NCBI GenBank assembly: GCA_917880885.1
Contig: OU862919.1
Coordinates: 53,171,058 to 53,235,057, forward strand
DNA from: Limnephilus marmoratus
Lineage: Eukaryota > Arthropoda > Insecta > Trichoptera > Limnephilidae
Length of the DNA: 64,000 nucleotides
Direction of reading: 5' to 3'
The position numbers and the translations under genes were made by a program. Shown piece by piece: positions 20,651-29,147 of this stretch (positions within the stretch are counted from its first letter, which is position 1; each line of letters begins with the position of its first letter). The notes under the pieces were generated by a model. It was not told the DNA's origin, did no database searches, and saw nothing but the letters and a program-made list of their open reading frames with translations.

Positions 20651-21272
20651 GTGAAGCCTTCAGAAAACTGAAGTAGAAAAGAGTGGAGAGGTCACGAAGC
20701 ATCGCATAAAGAATTAAATGATTATTCTATCTCATTCTCTCACAGGATAAACACTATAAATGTATGTGTTTGTCTCTTTTTAGTGTCGCTTTCTCGGTGC
20801 TCTAGAAGTTTTCACTTCAAAAAATAAAACAAAATCCTGAATTTCAACTTAAACCTGATAGAATTGCAGCCGTAGGTGTGATAAAATTAAATTGCAGTGC
20901 TTATTTTTTTGATAAACTTTTCAAATGTCTTTCACAGACATTCCAGATTGCATTAATCTTTTGAATAATAGAATGACGGTGCTTCGAACGCTGGTATATT
21001 CGAACGAGTCATTGTTGTCGAAGGCTTTATCGGTCTCACGGCGGGAGATTATCTTCAAGTTTCTGGTAGCTGCGGTTAGCACAGTTCATGGAAAATACAT
21101 TATAACATTTCCCAAGAAACTTAATCCCGCCGCATACAAAAGAAACTGTTAGCGGTTATATCAACTTTAAAATATCTTCGGAAGATGAAAAAATCTTTTA
21201 AAATCCGTTTCCAATCATTCAAATAATTTTCCATTGGCAATATTTTGGTCATACTTTACTAGATACCTAAAA
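20651..21272. other. Unassigned stretch
   Basis: No recognisable gene; a 75-codon frame at 20925-21152 has no known motif. Confidence 0.35.
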
Positions 21273-21732
21273 CATTCATCCGATTACGATGAAACTTTGG
21301 TGAACTGTCGGGCGCACGCCCGCAAAGATTTCTCTATATAATGGTGAGGTCTAGTGTTATGAAATTATTTCCTATAGCATTCATCCGATTACGATGAAAC
21401 TTTGGTGAACTGTCGGGCGCACGCCCGCAAAGATTTCTGTATATAATGGTGAGGTCTAGTGTTATGAAATTATTTCCTATAGCATTCATCCGATTACGAT
21501 GAAACTTTGGTGAACTGTCGGGCGCACGCCCGCAAAGATTTCTCTATATAATGGTGAGGTCTAGTGTTATGAAATTATTTCCTATAGCATTCATCCGATT
21601 ACGATGAAACTTTGGTGAACTGTCGGGCGCACGCCCGCAAAGATTTCTGTATATAATGGTGAGGTCTAGTGTTATGAAATTATTTCCTATAGCATTCATC
21701 CGATTACGATGAAACTTTGGCGAGTTGTTATG
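21273..21732. repeat. 105-bp tandem array, about 4.4 units
   Basis: Units start CATTCATCCGATTACGATGA at 21273, 21378, 21483, 21588 and 21693, exactly 105 bases apart. Each has the small hairpin CGGGCGCACGCCCG. The last unit is truncated and diverged. LINE A sequence follows at about 21755. Confidence 0.92.
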
Positions 21733-21754
21733 CGCACACCCGCGAATGTTTTGA

Positions 21755-22550
21755 ACCCTGTACAAATCACAAGTACGTCCCACGGTTGAATATGGCAGCC
21801 ACCTCTGGTCTGGAGCTCCAAAATACCTGAAAAATACCCTCGACTCGTGCAGAAAGGGGCGGTCCGCTTAATAGATTCTCACGTCTTAACAGACCAATTG
21901 CGATCTTTAGAGCACAGGCATCGGGTGGGAATGGTATTATAGTCTGGGGAGGAGCTAACACTGCTCCATTGATACGATTTTTAAAGCTCAGGAACTAATT
22001 ATAAAGATTATATTAAAACTACCAATCACAAGCAGTTCGGATGAAGTCTTCAGGAGAATCTGTATCTGGTCTGGAGTTCCAAAATACCTGAAAAAAAACC
22101 CTCGACTCTGTGCAGAAACGGGCGGTCCGTTTGATAGATTATCCCATCCTAACAGATGGATTACAATCTTTAGAGCACAGGCGTCGGTTGAAAATGCTAT
22201 CCTTGTTCTACCGGTATTACAATGGAAGATGCTCCGAGGAACTAGCGTCGTTGATCCCTTCGGCACCGGTGCATAGTCGGGAAACACGCCAAACGCGTGC
22301 TTAACATTTGTACACGGTTGACATTTGTTACACGAGAATGGGTCGTTTCTTCGACTCGTTGTGTTCAACAGCTCGGCAGTGGAATGATTTGCCGGCCTCT
22401 GTGTTTCCTCCTTCCTACAACATGGGTCTCTTCGAGACCAATGTTCATTCCTTCCTCTCCTCAAAAAGACCCTCCACGCATCCCAGATGACATAGGCCCT
22501 GAGGGAAATTATTTTCCTCAGGGCCTCCAGTGTGGAGTTAATGTAAAAAA
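21755..22550 (+). pseudogene. LINE A/LINE B/LINE A mosaic
   Basis: 21755-21938 is LINE A RT C-terminal sequence (YKSQVRPTVEYGSHLWSG). 21939-22057 switches to a LINE B-type segment (GIIVWGGANTAPLIRFLKAQ, then IIKIILKLP), which aligns with the LINE B thumb at 17.8 kb. 22058-22550 returns to LINE A a little upstream of where it left, so part of the A sequence is present twice. The copy ends with the LINE A 3' stems and an A-run. Frameshifts disable it. Confidence 0.8.
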
Positions 22551-22654
22551 ATAAAATATATATATAATATTGAGCACTGGCGTTATGAAATTTGTATAAA
22601 AATTAACAATAAGTGGTGCGCGAGTTGTTTGAAAAGTGTATGTGTTTCATATAG

Positions 22655-22880
22655 TTTAGCGGCAGGGATGGAAGAAGGGAGGGGCAGGGAAAAATCGAAC
22701 AGGACACACTGCGGAGGGGCGGCGGAGGGGTGGGGGCGGTGGAGAAGCAGAGTAGCAGGGGGTAAATTGGGACACCGTAGTAGGGGAAGGGACGTGGAGG
22801 GGAACGGGGGTGGAAGATGATGATAAAGGACACTCAGGTATATGGTGAAGGAGGGGTAGGAGTCGAAGGAGGGGCAGAGT
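22655..22880. other. Purine (G)-rich block
   Basis: The plus strand has many GGGG and GGG runs spaced closely (for example GGGGCGGCGGAGGGGTGGGG), enough to form G-quadruplexes. Long frames on either strand across it are composition artefacts. Confidence 0.6.
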
Positions 22881-23159
22881 GAAGGATTGCAAAGGAGACA
22901 TGGTAACGGTAGTGGAAAGCAAGTCCAAATTTCGAAAATCCATGATTCTTACACTGACAGCTGTAGGTGGCCTGCTCTGCTCACGGGTCGGAAAATATGG
23001 ATTTATTTGTGTACGCACCAGACGGAAAAAAAACAGAAAATATTTTGAATTCAAAAGGACTTCAATAAAAAAAATTAAAACACTTTCTTTGAGTGAGGTT
23101 GCAACGCATGCCGGGCACTTACTAGTATTCAATAAATATATCAATGTTTATATTTGATT

Positions 23160-23590
23160 GGGTACTAAGCGGAAGGAGCGATCACTGGACGTTTTTGAAA
23201 GGAAAAATTTGAGGCGTATCTTTGGACCGGTTTTAGAAAATTAATTTTGACGCAGACGTTACAACAATGAGCTATATACTCTGTTTAAGGATCTAAACGT
23301 TATAAAATTTATAAAACTGGGAAGACTTCGATGGCTGGGTCATGTAGAGAGAATGACCGAGCATCAAGCACCAAAGTCCTTGCTGAACTCAAGACCGATA
23401 GGGCGAAGAAGCCTGGGAAGACCAAATTAAGATGGAGCGACAACGTCCTCAAAGATAGATCTACCTTGGAGCTTCTTAACTGGAGAGAGCTGACACAAAA
23501 CCGGGACGAGTGGAGGAAGACTCTTGAGGAGGCCAAGACCCACCAGGGGTGTAGAGCCAAGAGTGATGATTATGATATTTTATAGTTTTA
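23160..23590 (+). pseudogene. LINE RT C-terminal remnant (RTE/R4-like)
   Basis: Reads LDVFERKNLRRIFGPVLEN, RRRYNNELYTLF and GRLRWLGHVERMTEHQAPK, the usual C-terminal end of R4/RTE-like LINE proteins; then, frameshifted, GKTKLRWSDNV and REEL-type sequence. Stops interrupt it. It probably belongs to the same broad group as 42,900 and 7,560. Confidence 0.7.
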
Positions 23591-24034
23591 ACGAAAACCG
23601 TACGTATTTAATTTAAATTCCTGCATAGTATTTAAAATCTTATTAAAATGCTCAATGAAACATCTCGGCACGATTAATTTGCCATCGACTCATAAACGTA
23701 ATGATATAGCGCAATATAACAGTGTATTGAAAATCCATTTATATATTATTGTTAGTTCTTCCATTTAATCTAAATCTTGCTAATTACTTGCTTTAATCAT
23801 CCAGACTAGACGTTTATTAAAAATGTCTATTTATGACTGACAGCTGTTTCGCGATTGAATGTTTTCGAATTTCACTCATTTCCAATTAGAATGAATTTCT
23901 CCGAAAACTTCTGCTCTCTAGTAATAATAAATTGAGCATGATTCGTAATGTACTTGAACTGTTTGAAGGTTGTGAAAAAATCTCATTTTACAAAGTTTCG
24001 AGATGGAGAGCAGAAATTTTAATTTAAATAATAC
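23591..24034. other. Unassigned AT-rich stretch
   Basis: Nothing recognised. Confidence 0.4.
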
Positions 24035-24730
24035 GTTATTTATTTATTTTTATTTTTAACATTATTAGTAAAACCTCAAATTGTTATACTAGTATTTCAT
24101 TAAACGAAGACAATATCAGCGAAACTCAATCGAAAATCTGGAGACAGAAAATAAGAAAAAGATATTGGCTCCTCTGAGATACGAACGTAGAACCTTCTGC
24201 TTTCATGGCAATAGCTCTACCAACTGAGCTAAGGTGTCTACATCCAATTCGGTCATTTTTAACTGTACCATACTTGGACTCAGAACTACCAACACTATCT
24301 TTATTTTCTTAACGCACATATTATTGGCAACTATCTTTATACAAAATTGCAAGATTCAAACCCTAAAATGCTATCAAGATATTGTCAGGATAAATTTTTA
24401 TCCATTTTATTTTTCATGTGCGACATCTATTGACTTTTCAGCAAGTCTAGGATGAATATTTATTTTTATTTTTAACTCTAAGAGCAAAACCAAACAAAAA
24501 CAAAATTGTAATATTTAATTAAATGAAGACAATTTTAGCGAAACACAATCAAAAATCTGGAATCTGGAATCAAAAAACTCGATCTGCTTCTGCTTTCATG
24601 GCAACAGCTCTACCAACTGGGTCCTGGGCTCGAGTCACAGAGGGGCCGATATCTTTTTCTGATTTTACTGTCTCCAGTTTTTCAATAGAGTTTCGCTAAT
24701 GTTATCTTTATTTAATTAAATAAACTTTTT
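24035..24730 (-). mobile_element. tRNA-bearing LINE-derived repeat with inverted first segment
   Basis: Read on the minus strand: an inverted tail with T-arm (24730-24620), part of a tRNA-like unit, tail, body, full tRNA-like unit (24238-24167), tail. The outer tails are thus in inverted orientation and form long terminal inverted repeats, while inner tRNA-plus-tail units are direct repeats. The body matches those at 3.7 and 14.6 kb. Confidence 0.75.
24167..24238 (-). other. tRNA-like unit, TGA anticodon, not a functional tRNA
   Basis: 72 nt, with acceptor GACACCT and D-arm GCTC/GAGC. The anticodon loop CATGAAA gives TGA (Ser-type) but lacks U33. The T-arm has changes that weaken the B-box. 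Confidence 0.6.
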
Positions 24731-25999
24731 TTATTTTCTTCGCCGCTCTAATTTCTGCTATGTGTGTGATTCGTAGAAGATTCGTGCCTATGTATTTAAT
24801 CTGCGCTAAATACATATTTCAAATATATTGACCCATAATTTGAAACTATTAGAACTGTATATATTGGACATTGGGTTAACAAATTAAATTAGACGGATTA
24901 TTTGCTCTCATTCGAATGAATCAATTCATCCATTTTCAATTTCAACCGCAAAAATAATGTATTCCTATTTTATGACAGATTATATTATATTATATTGTGA
25001 CAATAATGGATAAAATACTGTATAATTTATATAAATGATTTTGAGTGTTGGAAGTAAGTTAAACAGCATTTTCGTATTTTGAAAATGCTTCCAAATTTTA
25101 TGATCTTTATTCACGAAAACAATGGAAAAAAAACTAATCGGTTCGATTTACATTCCTACAAACCCAGGTTTTGGATATAATCTATGAATCTCTTCGATAT
25201 TTTCTAAAAACATAACCGGAAATCGAATAAATTTTCTTCACTCTCTCGGTGTTTTACGATATTTAGGTCTAAGTGAAGGAATATTTTTGTTGATTAGTTA
25301 AAACATTGATTTTTGCACGTTTGACTTCGCAAATAAAAGATGAAGAAACGTAAAACAAATATCATAATGTAAGGGAAAATAATAAACACTAAAAGCAAGG
25401 AATCTTATGGAAATATATTTTTATTTACAGAATACATAAAATACAAAAATGCTTTCTAAAGTATTTGACACCCAAGGAAATTTTCAAAAACACGAGATGT
25501 AAAATAAACATCAAAACATTTAGTCGCTGGACGCACTACGACCTGAGTTTAGATTTAAATCTCAAATTAGACAAAAAATGTAGATTGAAATAATTTAAAG
25601 CTGTCCAGACACAACTGACCTGTTATCTTATTAGTTACTTTTATTCTTTGGTTTTTACATCCTTTTTTTGTTACTTATATGTATGTAGGTATTTTATTGA
25701 TGACAAAGCCGAAAGCACCGATATTACTTACAGTTTATGCGGTATTAACCCTTTTGGTCATTCTGACGGTTATTTATTTTAGTTTTTCACATAACATAAA
25801 GTTATGCTTCGGATGGCTTTTGGAGATAAAGTTTATCATTGCCAAATACTCGTGCAAGCATTGAAATATTATGTAATAGTATGTAATATTCAGGTCATCG
25901 AAAAAAGTATCCGTGATTTTAAAATGAAATAATTAGATGTGTATTTTAAATTATTTATTTTATCTTATCACTATAATATGGTATTTTTTTTACATAAAA
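24731..25999. other. Unassigned AT-rich stretch
   Basis: Only short, featureless frames are present (for example a hydrophobic 61-codon frame at 25679-25864). Confidence 0.4.
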
Positions 26000-26850
26000 A
26001 TTAACCTCACTAGAACTAATAGCCTGTACTGAGGTTAACATTTTCAAATTTGAGTGAAGCAGGTTTAATCACTATATACAAAAACACTAAAATTATGCAG
26101 AGAAAGAAAAAAAATTACATGACTGGCCAAATAAGTAACTTGAGAATGAGCTATAACAATACTTAAATCATAAATAAATTATTGATCACTATACCCACCA
26201 AGAAGCAAAAGTGGTTGTTCAAAACAACTAGGGTAATACTCTGATTTTGGCAAATGGAACATAATAAAATCTTATTTTTTTAATTATATGAAAACTAATT
26301 ATATTAAAAACGACAAGGACGAAAAAATAGTGTGCCAATCCTCTGTCAAAACAAATATCTTAACATTTTTTTAAATTTAGCCAAGGAATTGGAAGACTTA
26401 ATGTAATCTGAAGCAATATTAAATATAAGTGGGGCCTGATAAAAATAGTTTTATTGGCCAAAAGATGTGATATGTACCGACACAACGAGCCAATTAGAAC
26501 CAATTTTATTGGTATGTATTTGTTGGGTTCTTTCTGCAGATTCAGTGTTGATAAAAATTCTATAAATTATTTTAGTTTTTTTATCAACAAAACATTGAAT
26601 TCCTTGTAAAGTCCTACGTTACAGGGAACATTTTTGAATTAAGAATCAATTTATAAAAAATATTACTGTCTCTACAATAGACTTCAGACAGGATCTCCAG
26701 CACACTATGTTATACGAAGGTCGAGATTGGACTAAGGCGTAATTCACTTTTTAATTTCTCTTTATCCAATATAATTTCTTTAAAAATATAGATAAATCTC
26801 CTGACATTTTTACATTCTCCTGACGTTAACATGGTCTTTCCATATCAAAT
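26000..26850 (-). pseudogene. LINE 3' remnant (minus strand)
   Basis: A minus-strand frame ends FNIASDYIKSSNSLAKFKKMLRYLF then stop, near 26350, the typical end of LINE ORF2 (N-x-L-P-x-x-I...FK...L). Below it, at about 26000-26042, CCTCACTAG...TGTACTGAGG forms a hairpin that also occurs at about 60,257-60,292 after a similar ORF end. The upstream part is too decayed to read. Confidence 0.5.
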
Positions 26851-27091
26851 ATCTATAAAAGGTATACTATTGATTTATCTTAAGATAAAGTGATAAGAAA
26901 ATTTCGACATCAGTTTCTCTCTTGCATGGCAAATATATGTTAACTTTCTCCAGTCGTAATAAGGGCCATAGGCGCAGTTGCCGTGCGGATTCTCTCTTAA
27001 GTTCCAGACCCTGAATTTTTCTAACAGAACAGTGTTCTCAAGATAAACCTGGAAGAAAAAGTTCGTAGAAGTAAGATCAGGGCTCCAAGGT
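26851..27091. other. Unassigned flank of the gypsy insertion
   Basis: No recognised feature; its last four bases AGGT are the target duplication. Confidence 0.4.
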
Positions 27092-27748
27092 TGTAACATT
27101 TGCTGCTAGCGTCGTGAGCGATTCGCAAATTTCGCATGATTTGGTTGGCAGCATTGCACTCCGAAGGGGCGGCAGATGTTTCGAGATGCTTCGGGAAAAG
27201 TTCGGGCGCTTAGGTTGACGGCAGTACCACAGATCGAGCAGGTGTTTTTGTGTGACGGGCTGTTATATTGCTGGACTCAAGACATTTTGGATCACGAGAA
27301 GTGAGATTTAAATTACTCATATTATTAACAGTTCGAGATTGTGCTTTATAGATTATTTTTAGGGATTACTGATTCATAAATATGTTACGTTTTACGTCAC
27401 AGGCGCCCATCAGTAATTTTCTTATGTCGTTACAATATAATTTCTTTCTTATTGACACGTGTCGAGAAACTTTAAACATTTACAGCTGGGTACGATACAT
27501 CGTAACCAGTCACCCCTGATGATTATTTCCGTTGTTTAACTTAGAGTCTCATAGCTAATCATTATAATATGTTCCAAGGGCAGGGTTTGATTTTTTATAA
27601 TAAATTATACATTGTTCCCAAACCTACTTATTATTGCTACCTAACCTCATGGCTTGCTTGCTGGCTTTGTATGTGATTATTTATTCTATTCATGGATGGA
27701 TGACCAGGTTTGGAGGGTATGAATTACAAGTAAGTATTAAACGTTACA
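27092..27748 (+). repeat. Gypsy 5' LTR (657 bp)
   Basis: TGTAAC...GTTACA ends. The next bases TTGGCGCGCTTCGGC are where the primer-binding site should be; TGGCGC fits the start of several tRNA-primed sites, but I cannot name the tRNA. Confidence 0.93.
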
Positions 27749-28139
27749 TTGGCGCGCTTCGGCTGAACCTGTCTATGTTTTTTCTTTCTCGCACGTGTTC
27801 GCGGTAGTGTTGTTCACGATTATCATATGGTTTTTACATCTCGATCTGTTATTAATTTGATTCTCACTTTTCCTTGGGTTTATAACAGCCCGTCCCACGA
27901 CTAACTTGCCGATCTGATATTTTTAATACATAGTTTCACACAGTTTTTTTGCCTTGGTTTCCGTCAACTCATCGGCGTTATTACGCTTTTAACTCATTTT
28001 GGCTGCTCAGTTCGCTGGCAGCATACATTATTATTATTTTCCTAGAATTGGTGATTGCATGTGCATTGTCATTTTTCATGTCGTGTTGTTGCATGTATTC
28101 TAATAATTTTCTTTCTACCCTACAATCGAGAAATAGGTT
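27749..28139 (+). promoter_or_regulatory. Gypsy 5' leader
   Basis: A 391-nt untranslated leader between LTR and Gag. A hydrophobic 68-codon frame (27949-28155) overlaps the Gag start by 16 nt; I regard it as chance. Confidence 0.6.
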
Positions 28140-29147
28140 ATGGATGAAGGAGTAGGTACAAGAAGTAGAACAGCGGCAAAATTCATCATGGCGAAACAGG
28201 ATGATACACCGGCGGGGTCCGGTTCAGCTTTGTCAATTCCGTCACTTCCGTCGTTTCCGGTTCACAAGTGGAACCTCACCTTTGATGGCTCTGCGGATGT
28301 CAGAAATTTCTTAGAACGGGTAGAAGAACTTGCTGTCGCTAGAAACGTAAGTTATGCTTCTCTTTTTTCTTCTGCAGTCGAATTGTTTTCAGGGCAGGCG
28401 CTACTATGGTTCAGAGTAAACCGCTCCGCTTTCTCATCTTGGGCGGACATTGTGGTTGCGTTAAAAAACGAATTTGAGCTTTTAGACCATGAAAAGAGGT
28501 TATTGGCACAAATAAGATTGACGTTTCAAGGTCAGAAAGAGAATTTTAGTTCTTTTATCACTCGTGTTCAATTGCTGAATAATCGTTTGTCCACTAGGTT
28601 GCCGGATGATGAGATCCTAGACATTTTGCGGAGTAATATGTTGCCAAGATATATTCAGAAACTTTCTCTTTCGGAGATCCCTGATTTGTTAACCTTAAAA
28701 AAATTAGGTAGGATGATTGAGTTGGCCGACAGCCGTTCAAACGACAGATCAAACACTAGTAATTCTCATCCTATTAATTATTCTAGTAACAAAGTTAATC
28801 AGAGGAATCACAGTAAATCTAATTTTTCTAGAAATAACTTTTCTGGTAATAGAGGCAATGAGAGGTATTCGAATGATTTACATTTGTCTAGGAACAACCA
28901 TGCTGGCAATAGTAATAATAACAGAGATTGCAACAATTTGAATTTTTCTAGAAACAATTATTCTAACAATAGAGATGGTTATGTAAATTCTGCCGATCCT
29001 AATTTCAACTTCAGGAATAACCGTCGTGATTTTTCGAATGTTTTGCATAACCCGTCAAATGTGAATTCTAGGGAGGTGCACTGCTTTCGCTGCGGGCGTC
29101 CGGGGGTCAAGGCTCCTCTCTGCGGCTGCCGTCCTCAAAAAAACTGA
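28140..29147 (+). CDS. gag: Gypsy Gag polyprotein
   Basis: 335 residues. Residues about 40-200 form a gypsy-type capsid region (W-x-FDGSADVRNFLERVEEL, WFRVNRSAFSSWADIVVALK, ETFSSFITRVQLLNNRLS-like). Residues about 200-310 are Asn/Ser/Arg-rich with imperfect SRNN repeats, likely RNA-binding. At about residue 315 a single zinc knuckle reads CFRCGRPGVKAPLC: spacing is CX2CX4HX4C, but the His is Val. The stop TGA overlaps the Pol ATG (TGATG). A slippery A-AAA-AAC heptamer at 29138-29144 lies in the Gag frame right before the stop. Gag forms the particle around the element RNA. No disruption is seen. Confidence 0.93.
   Translation: MDEGVGTRSRTAAKFIMAKQDDTPAGSGSALSIPSLPSFPVHKWNLTFDGSADVRNFLERVEELAVARNVSYASLFSSAVELFSGQALLWFRVNRSAFSSWADIVVALKNEFELLDHEKRLLAQIRLTFQGQKENFSSFITRVQLLNNRLSTRLPDDEILDILRSNMLPRYIQKLSLSEIPDLLTLKKLGRMIELADSRSNDRSNTSNSHPINYSSNKVNQRNHSKSNFSRNNFSGNRGNERYSNDLHLSRNNHAGNSNNNRDCNNLNFSRNNYSNNRDGYVNSADPNFNFRNNRRDFSNVLHNPSNVNSREVHCFRCGRPGVKAPLCGCRPQKN
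29138..29144 (+). promoter_or_regulatory. -1 ribosomal frameshift site between gag and pol
   Basis: The heptamer AAAAAAC has the X-XXY-YYZ phase relative to Gag codons (CAA AAA AAC TGA). Slipping by -1 enters the Pol frame directly. GCCC at about 29150 can pair with GGGC at about 29171 as a weak downstream stem. Reinitiation at the overlapping ATG is an alternative. Confidence 0.75.

Noticed and set aside
22603..23144. Pro/Ser-rich minus-strand protein
   Set aside because: It is a composition artefact of the G-rich plus-strand block.
27949..28155. Hydrophobic small protein in the gypsy leader
   Set aside because: No family, overlaps the Gag start, and lies in an untranslated leader.
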